From Dentipellis sp. KUC8613 (Eukaryota > Basidiomycota > Agaricomycetes > Russulales > Hericiaceae), in the NCBI GenBank assembly GCA_002286715.1, contig NSJX01000007.1, positions 375,863 to 439,862 on the forward strand: a DNA stretch of 64,000 bases, read 5' to 3'. Positions 34,116 to 51,301 of the stretch are shown here, piece after piece. Numbering within the stretch: position 1 is the first letter of the stretch; each line of letters starts with the position of its first letter. The notes under the pieces are model-generated. The model made no database searches. It saw only the letters and a program-made list of their open reading frames with translations, and had not been told where the DNA came from. Made by a program: the position numbers and the translations under genes.

Positions 34116-34476
34116 AGTTTCTCAGAGCTTAGATAATGTGCTGTTGATAATAAAACAGATTTCCGAGATGTCGTGTCCTTGCGGGGGTGGCTGAATGGGC
34201 CCTGATGCGCTTTGAGCCTCGAGATCAGACTTCGAACACCTTCCGCATGCAAGAGTCGCCCAGGGCTCGCAGATCGTCGTTCGGAGCCGTTGTGTGGGCG
34301 CCTAAGGAGCCCGACAGGACTGTTCAATTGCGGATCGTCGCGCTGCGTGAGACTACTCGGCCCCGAGGCTCAGAAATGGGTCGCGCGAAGGCATAAATGG
34401 AGCGGTGCGGATTATAAGATGGATGGATAGTATGCGAGCATGCGATAGCGAGAAGATACACAACAGCCTTCCCCCT
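34116..34476. other. Convergent 3' intergenic region
   Basis: 3' flanks of NDUFA9 (+) and TOM22 (-), about 0.36 kb. An AATAAAA near 34149 may be the NDUFA9 polyadenylation signal. Nothing else seen. Confidence 0.5.
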
Positions 34477-34999
34477 CTAAAACCCGGGAGGGACCACTCC
34501 CTGCGGCCGGTTCTGGTCGACGGACCCGGGTGGCGAGGGATACAGCGAGCCGCCCGACATCATCTGGACGCCCACGTCAGCAACGACAACATACACACGG
34601 AGCAGCAGGAAGACGTACCTGGGCACCCTGCTGTTGGGCAAGCATCTCCTTCTCCTGCGCGACAATCTTGGCCTCGTCCTCGAGAACGAGTGCCAGCGGG
34701 AGGCCGATGAGGAGTGCGGAGGTGGTGACGACCCAGACGAGGTTGCCGACAAGCTTTCCGCCACGCTTGATGACGGAGCCCGTGGAGGAGAGGCGGGTGG
34801 CGATTTTGTGGCGGGTGGTGGGGGGGACGATGTCGACGAGGGCGGCGACGCGGTCGTAGAAGGACTCGTCTCCAGCGTCGGAGTCGATGGAGTCTACGGA
34901 GACGGAGGAGGAAGTGCGGGAGTCGTCGTCGGAGGCATAGGGGGATGTGCCTGCCGCGAACTGCTGGTCCTTCTCTTCGACGATCTCGACTTTGACCAT
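34477..34999 (-). CDS. TOM22: Mitochondrial import receptor subunit Tom22
   Basis: Two exons on the minus strand: 34999-34619 and 34563-34477; 155 aa. A central receptor and organiser of the TOM translocase in the outer mitochondrial membrane. The N-terminal cytosolic domain is acidic (SIDSDAGDESF). Then come YDRVAALVDIVPP, RHKIATRLSS, and one transmembrane helix at about residues 85-108 (LVGNLVWVVTTSALLIGLPL), with the usual tail-anchor-like topology. A short Gly/Pro-rich C-terminus faces the intermembrane space. Length and arrangement match fungal Tom22. Divergently paired, 253 bp apart, with the Zn2Cys6 regulator gene. Confidence 0.93.
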
Positions 35000-35252
35000 G
35001 GTTGACTGACGCGTGCGCTGTTCGCGGGTGGCGGAGGCGTTCGGCCAAAAAAGCGGGCGGGCGAGTGTGTGGTCGTGTTTGGGAGAAGCAGCCGCCGGCA
35101 ATCTCACAACGGCCGATTCACTTTCGGGACCGCACTGGCGTCACCAAAGGCCAAGACGAGGTCGATTCACTTGTCTTGATTCACTTTCCTTGATTCATTT
35201 CATCCTCGTCCAAGCCTTGCAAGCCGCACACGCTCTCCCACTCTCCTCCTCC

Positions 35253-38200
35253 ATGGACGACTCAAGCGCATCTCCGCAGTCCCCCGACCCTTCCAGCTCC
35301 GTTTCCCAGACAAGTCCGTCTGCTTTATATTCTTCAGGGGCCGTGGGCTCATACTGACTGCGCACCATGCTCTCCTCTCTCCCACCAACAGCCCTCGGTC
35401 TCCCCTCCCCATCCATGCAGAGCCAGATACACGAGCTCGCAAAGTCCCTTCCGCCCCCAAGAAAGCAGAACATCGCTTGCGACGCCTGCAGGTCTCTCGG
35501 TCCCGCCCCCTTTCCCTCCAGCATGTACTAATTCCGCTTTCGCTCCCAGGCAAAGGAAAGTCAAATGTCACCAGATCCCAGGCCAATCAAAGGTCCGTAC
35601 CTGCGTGTTTTTCCCCGTCTCTGCATTCCTCATGCCAGTTCTCGCGACAGTGTCAGGTAATGCCCGTTCCCTCTCTGCTGCACCCTCCGCCCTCAGGCTC
35701 ACTCGGTCCCGCAGCATTGCATAGTCAAGAACTACCCGTGCACGTAAGCGTCCTGCCGCTATGCGGCCCCGCGCCGGCGCTTACAAACCCTCAATCAGGC
35801 ATCACGCACAACAGGCAACCAGCGAAAAGAAGCGCGTGGCCTCCGTAGCCCGACGTCCTCGACCCTATAGCACAAGCAACAGCAGTCAGAGGTAATCCAT
35901 CTTCCGTCATTCGGTGCTGATAATTGGTCGTCTCATCTTTGTTCGTAGCCCAACCGCTGTGAAGCCGTACGATGATGCTCTATGTCGCGGCCTGCAGTTG
36001 AATAATCTTGATGCCGACAGCAGCGTCCCTAGCCCTCCTATCGCGCCGCAGCCAAATTCTTCTTTTCGTAAATCTTACCCCTCCTTGCATCCGTCCGTCA
36101 GACGCAACACCACCTTCACCGAGCTCCTGGCATTCCTGTTCGCGCCTCCTGACGATCCCAGGTACGTCATCTCGGTCCCTTACAATAGCGGCGCCTCCTG
36201 CACCTCAATCAGCGATCCTTAACTTACGCTATCCCCGTGCATAGCGATGCCGACCCGTACAACCAGTCGACGTATCGAATGTCGCCCTACAAGGACTGGG
36301 GCGAGCTGGCCTACAAGCTCGAAGACGAGGCGTTCCGAATAGAGTGCGTATCTCCATCCGCACCCGCTGCTTGACCTGACGTTTCCTGCCTTCCTCGGAA
36401 CCTTTTCTGGGCACTCCCCATCTGGCTGATTGTTCCTTCGCGCCGCGGACGCTCGGCTAATTGATCGCCCGCCCAACCCCCAGATTCGCGCTCGATCTCG
36501 TCGAAGTCTACTTTCAGATCGTCCATACCCGCTTACCCTTCTTGAACCCTGCGCAGTTCCGCGCTCGCCTCACCGTCAACCTGCCGCAGTACGCTAATCA
36601 GTATGCTTCCGCGACCGGCATGGGCGTCAGCAGCGTCTCCGAGGACCCGCTGCACCCCGCGCTTGTCGCAACCGTCATTGCGTGGGGCGCGAAGTTCTCG
36701 GAACACGCGGTCCTTGTTGCGGGCCGCGCACAGAATGGGAAACAGAGCAATCTCGCGAAGACGCTCATTGCGAGAGCGCGCGAGGTTGCGGAGACGCTCA
36801 AGGTGCATCGTGTGCCCGTCGCAGAGCATGTTGTCATTGCGCTGTTGATTGAGCCGCTGCAGAGTCGTATGTGATATATTCTGAGTTTCATGTTGGCACC
36901 TGAGACTGACTGTTGTTAGAATTATACGAGGACTCGAGCGGTACGTTTTGAGTTTGGCCAATTTTAGCTGTCTATTCATTTGCTTGACAGGCTTCCGTGG
37001 GTTTTGGCTGCAATCTGCCATTCGCCAACTCTTCGAGTTGCAGGTACGGTGTTCTTTTCTCGTTCATCACTGTCTAATTCACAAATATCCGCAGATCAAC
37101 CACAAGTCCGTCATCTCGAATATCCAGGACCCTGAGGCAAGAGGGACGATGATATTTGCGTGGTGGATGGCATGTCTTGCGGATGCATACGGTGCCACGT
37201 ATTACCGTCGCAAACCGCAAGTCGAGGATACGGATTATGACATCGACTTTTATACAGTTGACCCTGTCTCGTTGGATCCGGACGGTCAAATGCCCAAGCC
37301 CGATCCAAGAGAGCATTTAGAGGTATAGTCCCTCACACCTGCATACGGTTATTCATTCTCAACGTTTTTCTCATGTAGTTTCTGGTACGCATCCTTCTCT
37401 GGGCATTTTGCGGGTAAGGCCTTACTGTTCAACACAGGGTTACTACCGCGCCGCGCACGCCCTGGCCCGGGTAGCACGGCATATGTCCAAGGTCCTCTGG
37501 ATACCAAGCACGGATGCAGACGGTGTTCCGATGGAGGTGCTGCGCGGTATCATCCATCAGCTGAATGAGTGGCGGGAGCAGTACCTGCCACATGTCGGCG
37601 TGCCCACGAATTTTGCTGCGGAATGGGACTTCGTGTCGGCCGTCTCCGCATGTGAGTCACACCGTGTCCTCCTCCTGCCACGTTGCACGCGTTCTGACTC
37701 ACGGTGTCGCGCGTTCCAGGCGCGAGCGACGCGACGTTTCATATCATGTGGATCATCCTGTTCAATGCGCTCGACGATTTCGGCATCCGGGAGCTGAACG
37801 AGGCGGTCCACATGGGCAGCCCCGGCGCCATGCTGCCGAACTTCCACCACATCGAGGAGCTGAAGCGCAAGGTGCTTGACGAGGCCCTCCACGGCGCGCT
37901 GCGCATCGCAGGATTGGTCAGTCGCTCCCCCGCTCGGCGCCGCCAAGCCACGCACTCACCGCACGCACTCACAGGCCGGCGTCCTGACGAAAAACGGGTA
38001 CCTGGTAAGCCTGTCGCCGCACGCTTCTTCTGCCACGCTTACCGGAGCCGGACGGCCCTTCTCCTCCTTTCCCTTTCCCAGCGCCTCGACCCCGCAGTGA
38101 TGCACGTCAGCACGAACTACGCGGGCGTGCTCCTCGCGCGCTTCGGCCGCCCCGAGGTGAAGAGCTGCATCGAGGGCCTCGAGCAGTACAGCTACTCGTA

Positions 38201-38372
38201 CGAGGAGGGCGCGGACCAGGCGGCGGATCTGCGCCGCCTGTACACGCTCGCGTCGCGCGGGGAGGGCGAGTTCCAGCATATGACGTCCGTCATCCCGCGC
38301 GCGGTCCCGTCGCATGCGCATGTCGCATCGGACGCGCAGATGTACATGGACGCGACGAATGCGTACCGGTGA
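35253..38372 (+). CDS. Zn2Cys6 fungal transcription factor
   Basis: Seventeen exons: 35253-35313, 35392-35491, 35550-35592, 35651-35656, 35715-35743, 35799-35891, 35949-36161, 36245-36343, 36484-36866, 36920-36940, 36991-37043, 37095-37322, 37379-37384, 37438-37651, 37720-37916, 37975-38004, 38082-38372; 688 aa. The binuclear zinc cluster has the exact CX2CX6CX8CX2CX6C spacing (C50, C53, C60, C69, C72, C79), split over four exons including a 6-nt one coding Cys-Gln. A fungal-specific transcription factor domain follows (FALDLVEVYFQIVHTRLPFL, IMFAWW-like segment, YYRAAHALARV). Such proteins act as dimeric nuclear activators or repressors. Target genes cannot be read from sequence. A second 6-nt exon (Phe-Leu) lies at 37379-37384. 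Confidence 0.9.
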
Positions 38373-38966
38373 CCGGTGGCCGGTCATAGAGTGTCCGCTA
38401 TGGACCCTTCCGTGGTGGTAGTTATTGGGTACCGGGGCCGGTACATCGTCTTGCTTCTTGGGGTTGGTTCTACGCACGAACGAGAACGAGCCGCGGCGCA
38501 CTTCTTCTTTATTTCCCCCGCATATCATCGTTTCTTTTTCTTGTGTGTGCTGTGTGTGTGTTGTGTCGTGTTGTGTTGTTATTCGTCATCATTATCTGCT
38601 GGACTGTATTATCAGCATGGATCGCTCTGTATCGCTTTTTTGCCACGATTGAATCTTAATTCATGTGTTTTACCACCCCATCCATCTCATCCCACCGCAC
38701 CTTCCCATTTCCCGTTGATACGTCTTACATTGATACATCGCCGCCGCCGCGAGTCTTGACCACGTAGTATCTTAGCTAGCTATACGATATCGCTCTGCAG
38801 ACGAAGTAGCGGGCGCACTAATACTTTAGAATGCTCCATAGTCAAGTCAACATGATGAAGTGCATGATCCATAGAAGAATGCCATTCGCAGCAACGTCTC
38901 TCCAAATTGACATCGACGAGGAAACATCTGAGTGTACAGGGTAGAGACAGCGCAGGCCGAGGTAAG
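38373..38966. other. Convergent 3' intergenic region
   Basis: Lies between the 3' ends of the Zn2Cys6 gene (+) and UTP3 (-). It includes a GT-rich low-complexity tract, annotated separately. No exon seen. Confidence 0.5.
38542..38581. repeat. GT-rich low-complexity tract
   Basis: A run of interrupted TG repeats with TTGTGT variants, in the presumed 3' UTR of the Zn2Cys6 gene. Simple-sequence tract, likely of slippage origin. Confidence 0.6.
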
Positions 38967-41297
38967 CTAGAACCGCACGCTCTTGACGACCTTCGAGATA
39001 CCGGTCTGCTCCCCACCGTACCGCGTCGCGTCGACTGCGCCCTTGTACACCGCCTTCTGCGACGCGATGGTCTTCTTCGCCTTCTCGAACCGCTGGCGCT
39101 TCTTCACGCGCGGGTTGCGCACGCTCTTCGAGCGGTGCGGCGTCAGCCCGCGGTTCTTGAGGATCGCGCGCGTGAGCGCCCGCGGCCCTTCCGCTGTGTC
39201 GTCTTCGATGTTGGGTCTGCAGACAGTTAGGGCAGGATCAGAACCATACGTGACAAAGGAAAAGGCAAAATGAACGCCGTACCTGGCCAGTTCCTGCATG
39301 GCCTCGTACTCCGCCTTCTTCGCCTCCTTCCGCTCCTTCTTCTGCTTCTTCACCAACGAATAATACCCATCTTCGTCCTCCTCCCCGCTTCCGCTCCCAC
39401 TTGCTTCCTCCTCCTCGCGCGCGCGCTTCTTCCCCACCCCCGATCCCTCCGCATCCCCCGCATCCACATCGAGATCCTCCCCGCCCGCGCCGAGCCCCTT
39501 CTTCGCCGCCTCGCGCCGCAGCCGCTCCTCGCGCTGCTTCTGCCGCTCGCGGTACGGCACGTCGTCGTCCCCGCCCAGCGCCTCGCGCGCGCCCTGCCGC
39601 CGCGCGCTCGCGCCCTCGATGCGCGCCGTGTGGAACCGCAGCGTGCGCCGCCGCGCGGACTTGTCCGCCGCGTCCACCGCGCCGAGCGCCGTCGCCTCGC
39701 CATACGCGTCGGTATCCATGTCTGTCGGTGTGGAGGTGGACGTGGTGTTGTGCTTGGAGGTGGAGGGCACGAAGGCCGGCTCGATGAGGTCGAACATTGG
39801 TGGGGGCCTTGCCGCGGCGGTTTTGCGCTTCTTTTTAGGCGGTTCGGCGGCTTTGGATTCTGATTTCTTCGTGCTCTTGCTCTTGTCGTTGACGGACGCG
39901 GGGGAAGGCGCAGAGAGCTCTTCCTCCGCGTCGCGCAGCAGCGCGGCGAGGTCCTCGAAGTCCATCTTGCGCATCTTCTTGTTGAGCTTGAACGAGCGCG
40001 TGTCCAGCCCCGCGGCGTCGTTGGCCAGGAACGACATCTCGTCGTCGAGGTCGTCGAGATCCTCGTACTCCTCGTCTTCGTCCTCGTCGACGTCGGAGGA
40101 GGCGGAGAGGTCGAAGTCGAGGTCTTCGAGCGTGCTGAGCGCCTGTTTGAGCTGGAGGAGGCGCGGGAAGATCGGGTGCGTGCGGAGGAGCTCCGGGCGC
40201 TGGGCGTATTTGTCGCTGGCGCGGAGATGGAGGTAGAAGGCGAGGGTGGTGGCGTATGTCAGGAGGGCCTCTGCAATGTTGGCATTAGATGAAGATGTGT
40301 GATTTTAATGCTGATAGAGTGGAACGTACGGTAGTGGAGGTGGATCATGCCGAGGGCGACATTGTCTGGCTCGTTCGCCTCCAGCCTGAAATTTATGTTA
40401 GTAGATAGTTTATTGGACTTGACAGCTTCGTACTCCTTGATGCGCTCTTGTGAGCGGACGAGCTTTTGTGCAACATCTTCCCAGTCGTTCGCTAGTGCCA
40501 ATGTTTCAGGGCTGGTTTTTTGTAGGTGGCGGATGATCGCTTTCTTGTCTTGGAGCACAGGCTGCGTTTCGACCTTTGGTGGGGGCTCGGTGTCGATGAG
40601 GTCTCTGGAGGCGAAATAAACATATGCCAGAGGAACAGAGAAGCCAGAGAAAGTGCGCACACTATGGGGTCTTCCTCCACCTCCACAACATCTCCCAAAC
40701 CAAAATCGTCCTCTGCCATGACCTCACGAGCCTTCCCCTGTAACCGCTTCGCCTCCTGCTCCTCGAGCTCATTCAGCTCCTCATCATCCGACTCCAGCTC
40801 TGCCGCGTTCGAAGAGTAGTATGCGGCCTTCGAGCGCCCCCAGCTTTCCTCTTCTTCGCTCTCCTCGTTCTCTTCGTCCGAAATCTCCGGTTGCGCCTTC
40901 GCTTTGGACTTACTTTTGCTTTTCTTCGCCGGCGCTGGAGCGGATGCCTCCTCGTCCTCGTCTTCTTCTAGCCCCTCCATATCCTCATCTTCTTCCTCGT
41001 CCTCGTCGCTATCGGATGCATGAATACCTTTGAGAGCAAAGACTTCATCCTCGTCGCCCTCGTCGTCGCTCTGGTATTCACCACCATCCAGGAGAATTTT
41101 ATCTCGCGACGCATGAACTACAGAGAATTCTTATCAGAGGAATCAGGTCAACTAATAACACGAGGACACGCACATTGGTCCTCCTCATCCATGGGTATGT
41201 CCTCCGCCCGATTCCACCGCTTCATCTTGCTGTCTTTGCGGTCCACGGGACGCGGCCCCGCTTTCGCGCCCTTCTTCGGAACGCGGCGTCGTACCAT
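38967..41297 (-). CDS. UTP3: U3 snoRNP / small-subunit processome protein UTP3 (SAS10)
   Basis: Six exons on the minus strand: 41297-41174, 41117-40661, 40604-40434, 40385-40330, 40270-39283, 39216-38967; 681 aa. A nucleolar processome component needed for 18S rRNA maturation. Long acidic Glu/Asp/Ser tracts flank a Sas10/Utp3 core (WEDVAQKLVRSQERIKE, NVALGMIHLHYQALLTYATTLAFYLHLRA). The C-terminus has the conserved Sas10 block: RALTRAILKNRGLTPHR, NPRVKKRQRFEKAKK, YGGEQTGIS. The 48-nt intron 40433-40386 is stop-free and a multiple of three; excising it restores the conserved IKELEANEPDNVALG spacing. Retention would only insert 16 residues. The remaining joins are forced by frame. Confidence 0.92.
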
Positions 41298-41642
41298 CGT
41301 TGTCTGTTGGTATTGGCGAGGTGATATTTACTCTGCTTGCAAGGAAGCAGGAGCTAGGGTAAATGCGAGCGGCAACTTGCTTGGAGGAGTCCAAAATTTG
41401 GAGACGGCGCGCACGTGGGCGGGGACCTGATATGTTGCCGGTTGGATGCCGGCGTTCCGAGAGCTTTGGGTATTTAGTTGCCGGGCTTCTCGCAGACTCC
41501 TCCGAGTCGACAGTTGCAGCCTGCAGCAGAGCTTGGCGTATAGATCACTTGATCATGGCAAACCCAATACTTCTTTGTTCTTTCAGAGTGTCCGACATCG
41601 CTTTAGAGTACTGGTTGACCCCGTCCCCCGCCAAATAACTCG

Positions 41643-42077
41643 TTACAGCTCGGCCCTCTTTGGTAGCGGAACCACCGTAGTCTCTCCGTGACTAAACTTC
41701 CTCACTCCTGTTCTCACAATCCTCAATCTTGACTTGCAATTCGGGTCTGGACACGCGACCTCTGCATCCGTCGTCATCCAGTCGTTCGGCGCCGTCACTC
41801 GCTGCTTCGCCGCAAGCAAGGGGAGCACGGCACCTGCAGTGAAGGGTAAACGTCAGTAAGTCGTTCACCACCACCAATCCTCCGATTGATGCTACATACT
41901 GAGGGAATAGATGGAAAACCCTTGATCCGGAGGAAGGCGAAGCATCTCGCCCTCGAGGGTGAAATGGTCGCCGGGTTTGGCACCGCATAAGATACGTTCT
42001 CCGGGCGGGCAGACGACTTCTACGCGAAGATCGTATAGTTCGAAGGTGTCATCAGCTTGCGAGTTTGGTACACTCAT
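41643..42077 (-). CDS. TIGR04076 family protein
   Basis: Two exons on the minus strand: 42077-41900 and 41833-41643; 122 aa. Matches the TIGR04076 family known in bacteria and basidiomycetes: YDLRVEVVCPPGERILCGAKPGDHF is interrupted here only by notation, followed by GQGFSIYSL-like and AVLPLLAAKQR, APNDWMTTDAEVACPDPNC, FSHGETTVVPLP. Conserved cysteines (CPPGE, ILCG, CPDPNC) could bind a metal. Function is unknown. Patchy distribution among fungi suggests possible transfer from bacteria, which cannot be tested here. Transcribed in the same direction as UTP3 downstream. Confidence 0.85.
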
Positions 42078-42305
42078 CGGTGAAAACGGTTGACTGAAGT
42101 AAAAAATGCGCGAAACGTTTGGGCTGCGGGATCATGGACTCATCACATGTCTATTCATGATCATCTGGTCTTTTAGTAAGTTGCCGTTGTGGTTTGATAG
42201 GCAGATATGACCCAGATAGAACAGAAAAGTATAAACCTTCTAGAATACCTACGACGAGGCGCTATGTCCAAATAGAAACGTCCTTCGCGTACGAAGCAGC
42301 CCATA

Positions 42306-44574
<2,269 letters not shown>

Positions 44575-44835
44575 GTTAGGGCGCGATCTCAAAAGACATG
44601 ATAGGCTTCTTAGAGTAGTGATGCGTTAGTGATTGTCGATATATTATAAAGCCGTGTTGCTCGTTGTTTTCTGTGGATGGATACGGCGAAAGGACAACTG
44701 AGGGTGTCGTGCGCCGGCGTGGCGGAGCCATCGCGACAATTGGCAAGCGCCCGCGAGCTTAGGCGTGTTTGCACTCGCTTGCCGTCCCTTACCTTACGAC
44801 CACCACCTCCCCGCCCCTCCTCCTTACCTTCAACC

Positions 44836-47622
<2,787 letters not shown>

Positions 47623-48502
47623 ACTTCTTCTCTGTCTCGCTCACCTCCGCTGTTCTGTAGTTCCTCCCCACCTCATTACGTTATCATCCGAAGTTGTCTG
47701 TGCTGTAGCATATTCCGCGTCATATCACTATACAGTTGTTTTTTGGCGGAACAGCATGCGCGGTTTGCTTTTCCGAAGATCTTGTTGCTATGCACGGGGC
47801 GCTGAGAAGGTGAGTTTTACGCGCCGGTTCTATCAGTAGTTTCTTTCGGTTCCTTTCGCTTGTCTTTCTTGGCTATACCGCGGCCGCCAGCATGTGCAGA
47901 TCCTGAATCCATTGGCTCTCGCGAAGGGCCACCGAAAGAGCTATGGGAGAAAGAAGGTCGTGGACGCCGATTTATTGACGTAAGACCACCATTCAAACTC
48001 TAAAGGTTCTCCTGTCCTGGCGAGTTGTTCAATTGATTTCAAGGGCACATGCTCACGAGGCGTCTACGATTTTAGACTCGACAGCACGAATTTACCAGTA
48101 CCTGCATTCTGCACCGGTTCTGGCCGCCCCAGCCGCGGAGGGGTGTCTTCGTGCAGCTCGTACCTCGGCACAGAACCGCATGCCGTCCGGCATGGGTATT
48201 CGACTCGTTCAGAAGAGGGCATCGAAGGCGCCGCACCTGCCCCCCCGGGCGAGCCGGTGAGAACGCGGCGCCTTCCTCGGTATGAGCACGCCCCTCGCGT
48301 GCGCTGTTTCCCCGCCACTATTGCCTCCGGGAGTCGCACAAACTCAATGCGTGCGGTGCGCTTGAGAGTCCTTAAATGCGTGCCAGGCTGGCAGTGGGCG
48401 GGTCTCCTGTCGCCTGTCGCCTTCTCGGCTCTTGCCCTCGTTCACCTGCGAGATACGCTCCTTACTTCTTTTTGAGCCCACTCGGCGAGTTTACGTGACA
48501 AG
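47623..48502. other. Intergenic region
   Basis: 3' flank of CUL1 and promoter of the DUF6534 gene, 0.88 kb. No exon, RNA gene or repeat recognised. Confidence 0.5.
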
Positions 48503-50801
48503 ATGGACCAGCCGGTTGTGATTGACGATACCTTTGGGAGCGCACTCATTGGGCTGCTGCTTGGGGCCGTGTGAGTATGCGTTTCTCTTCCTTGATAAAC
48601 AAAGGATGCTGATGCATCTTCAACAGGCTCTACGGTGTAACGCTTCTGCAGACGTAGGTGTTCTGTTCATATTGTCGAGATGTTGTACTGATGATGTTCA
48701 AGGTGGCTATATTTCCGGTAATTGCAGATAACCGAATATGTCGGGAAGTAAAAGAACTGAACTGGTGGAACAGACATTATGAGAAAGACTCGCGCATTCT
48801 GAAATCTGTGGTTCTTCTTCTGTGGTACGCCCTCCCGTCTTGGACGTTGGATTGCTATGGACGCCGTCTCTAGGTTTCTCGATACATTACACCTTGCATT
48901 ATGTGCAAGGACAATCTATTGGTACGTGTGCGGGCGTGAAACGGCAGTCCCATCCAGTGATGCTGACGCCGTGAATCCAGGTATTTAATCACGAACTACA
49001 ACAATCCAAGCGCGTTGGCAGACGACATGTGGTGAGTTCATCCGAAACTGATCATTCTCTCAATCCATGCTCACTGGAACTTTTACAGGGCAATGAGTGT
49101 ACGTCTTTCCCCTATATATTTATCTCAGTCCTCTGTCTAACCGCTTCTTTTCTCGCATAGCTTCAAACAGATTGCAACGTACGTGTCACTTCACTGCACG
49201 GGTCGTGTATCCTTGCTTATCAAAAACATCCCAGGGTGTCATCGGTCTCATAGTGGAGGTGTAAGTCCAAATGAAAGATTAGATAGTGGATGCCGGTTTC
49301 TGACGTAGTCGCAGATTCTTTGCGCGTCGCGTTTACATGAGTAGGTGTTCCGTCCAGTTTCAGGTTGTGCCCTATCTGACGACATATTATAGTGAGCCGG
49401 AACTGGCTCATCACAGGTCTCATAGTAAGTTGCTGTTTCCTGTGCAATTTTTCTTCGCTGACGGCAGTATAGGTCGTCTTGGCGTGTATTCATTTTGGTA
49501 CGCTGCGCAATCATAGAAGTCTGTTCCGAAAAAAATCTCATATCTTTCGTCGGAACTGTCAGGACTGGGGGTCGGTACGTCTGCCACTTGATAACTCGTT
49601 CCTGTCATCAGGCTAACTCGCCGGGGCCAGTCTTCACTGTCGAATCGTAAGTGTGGTGGCGTACTGCACGGGACTCCACTGAACCTAGCCCACAGATTTA
49701 TCCTCGTTCAATTCTCTCGATTCCCCGAATTGACAGTGAGTCTCGACCTCGGAGCACCAGCATGACGAAATGTTCTTAAAACAGACTGACAGTGGATCAC
49801 CTGCACGGGGCTCGGATGTGCGGCGGCTGCAGACCTACTTATAGCCTTCACGATGTGCTGGTACTTATTCCGGAGCAGGACGGGATTCGAGCGGTGAGTG
49901 CTTCTATCAGATGAATGAAGATCGTCGGTTTCTTACAGGGCTGGTCTATTGGACAGAACGGATAGCATGATAACAACACTGATGATATACAGTATCAACA
50001 CGGGCCTGGTTACAAGGTGCGTCCTTCTGGGTATCTCGTATCTTCATGGTGCTGATATCAGGGCAGCATCGTGGCCACTGGTGCTGTTATCGCGGTAAGG
50101 TCTTTTATTGGATCTGTCACCTCCGCCCTAATCTTAGTGCTCCTGCTATAGTTTGCTGTCATGCCCCTGAATTTCGTGTGGCTTGCGTTTTTCTGGGTGC
50201 TTGGAAAATGTGAGTCCTTTGCTACCCGTACCTGATCTAATGCTGACAATTTTGAAAGGCTATGTGAATTCATTGTTGGCCATGTACGCATGTAGAATCC
50301 TGAATCAAGGACACTTCACTGACTTGGCTCTAGTCTGAACAGCCGAGATGTTATACGTGAGAAGGCGTCTGCGGAACCAGGAAGTTTCGTCCAAATGTCG
50401 ACAATCAGACCACATCCTGAGGATCACACCCCAACCCGCAGGTCAAGCCTTGTGCGAAAGGTAGGTCACATTTGCCGTTCGCACGTTGGCCTGGACGATT
50501 CACCAAAAATATACCTAGGTACCAACTGCTCTGACGGTCCAAGTTCAGACCACAACGGAATACAAGAGCGACTACCCGAACTCACCAAACTCTCAAACGT
50601 CAAAGATCTCGTTTTCGCCAACGAGAACGACAGATATTGTGAGTAGACCCTACGAAGGGTCGAAGTGTTGTCAATGACGTGCATATGCTTTTTTAGGAAG
50701 AGTATAAGCGCAGCGACTCGATGCCGAGTTTCGAGTCGACTCCGCCTTTGCCGGTGACATTCCCGCGGTCACCAGGACTTCATGCCAAGTTCGACGTGTA
50801 A
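48503..50801 (+). CDS. DUF6534 seven-transmembrane-like protein
   Basis: About 23 small exons reconstruct a continuous frame of about 373 aa, from ATG 48503 to TAA 50799-50801. Hydrophobic helices occur throughout the first 260 residues, e.g. FGSALIGLLLGAVLYGVTLL, SVVLLLWFLDTLHLALCA, GVIGLIVEVFFARRVY, NWLITGLIVVLACIHFG, AAAADLLIAFTMCWYLF, FAVMPLNFVWLAFFWVLG. The order QTWLYF, FLDTLHLALC, IYWYLITNY, RTGFERAGLLDRTDSMITTLMIYSINTGLVTS is characteristic of the DUF6534 family, greatly expanded in Agaricomycetes. The cytosolic tail of about 110 residues is Ser/Thr/Pro-rich. Exons of about 9-18 nt code AMS, GLG and LQTDCN. The last introns were set so the tail reads SLVRKVPTAL and TTDIEEYKRSDS. Function unknown; a sensory role is only speculation. 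Confidence 0.82.
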
Positions 50802-51301
50802 GCGCCAATTGGCATCTGTACTTCATCGCCTTCTGGTGGACCGAGAGTTCCGGTCGAACTGTTACTTGTAGCCAGTGATGTTCATAGATACCCTGTAGTA
50901 TACCCTACCAATTCCAGGCTGCCTCCCTGCATGGATTGTGTTGCGCATTGAGAGAGCGTCAACCAAAGCTTTCTCTGTCATGTTGAGTGTGTATTAGAAA
51001 TACCTGATCAAATGCACTGAGTAAACAGGCGCGTGCATCAAAGAACAGCTGTCGTCAATCATCTGTGGAGTCACCCTCATAAGAATTTGAACTTGACAAG
51101 GCTGAATGATGAAAAATGGAAATGGCGGGGTACCGGTGTAGTATTTCAGTATAGTACCGTTCTGATCCAAAGCACGCACACCAAATCTCGGAATAGAGCT
51201 GCGACTGGTCCTGGAGGCAATGGTCAGGATGATGCTATCCTCGAATATGCAGTACGAAGGTAGAGAGACATCAGGTTCTGACTTGATATGGCGATGTACC
51301 G
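50802..51301. other. Intergenic region
   Basis: Half a kilobase between the DUF6534 gene and RTT109, both plus strand. 3' UTR and promoter only; nothing distinctive seen. Confidence 0.5.

Noticed and set aside
39270..39863. 197-codon plus-strand ORF
   Set aside because: Leu/Arg/Pro-rich antisense of the acidic UTP3 exon.
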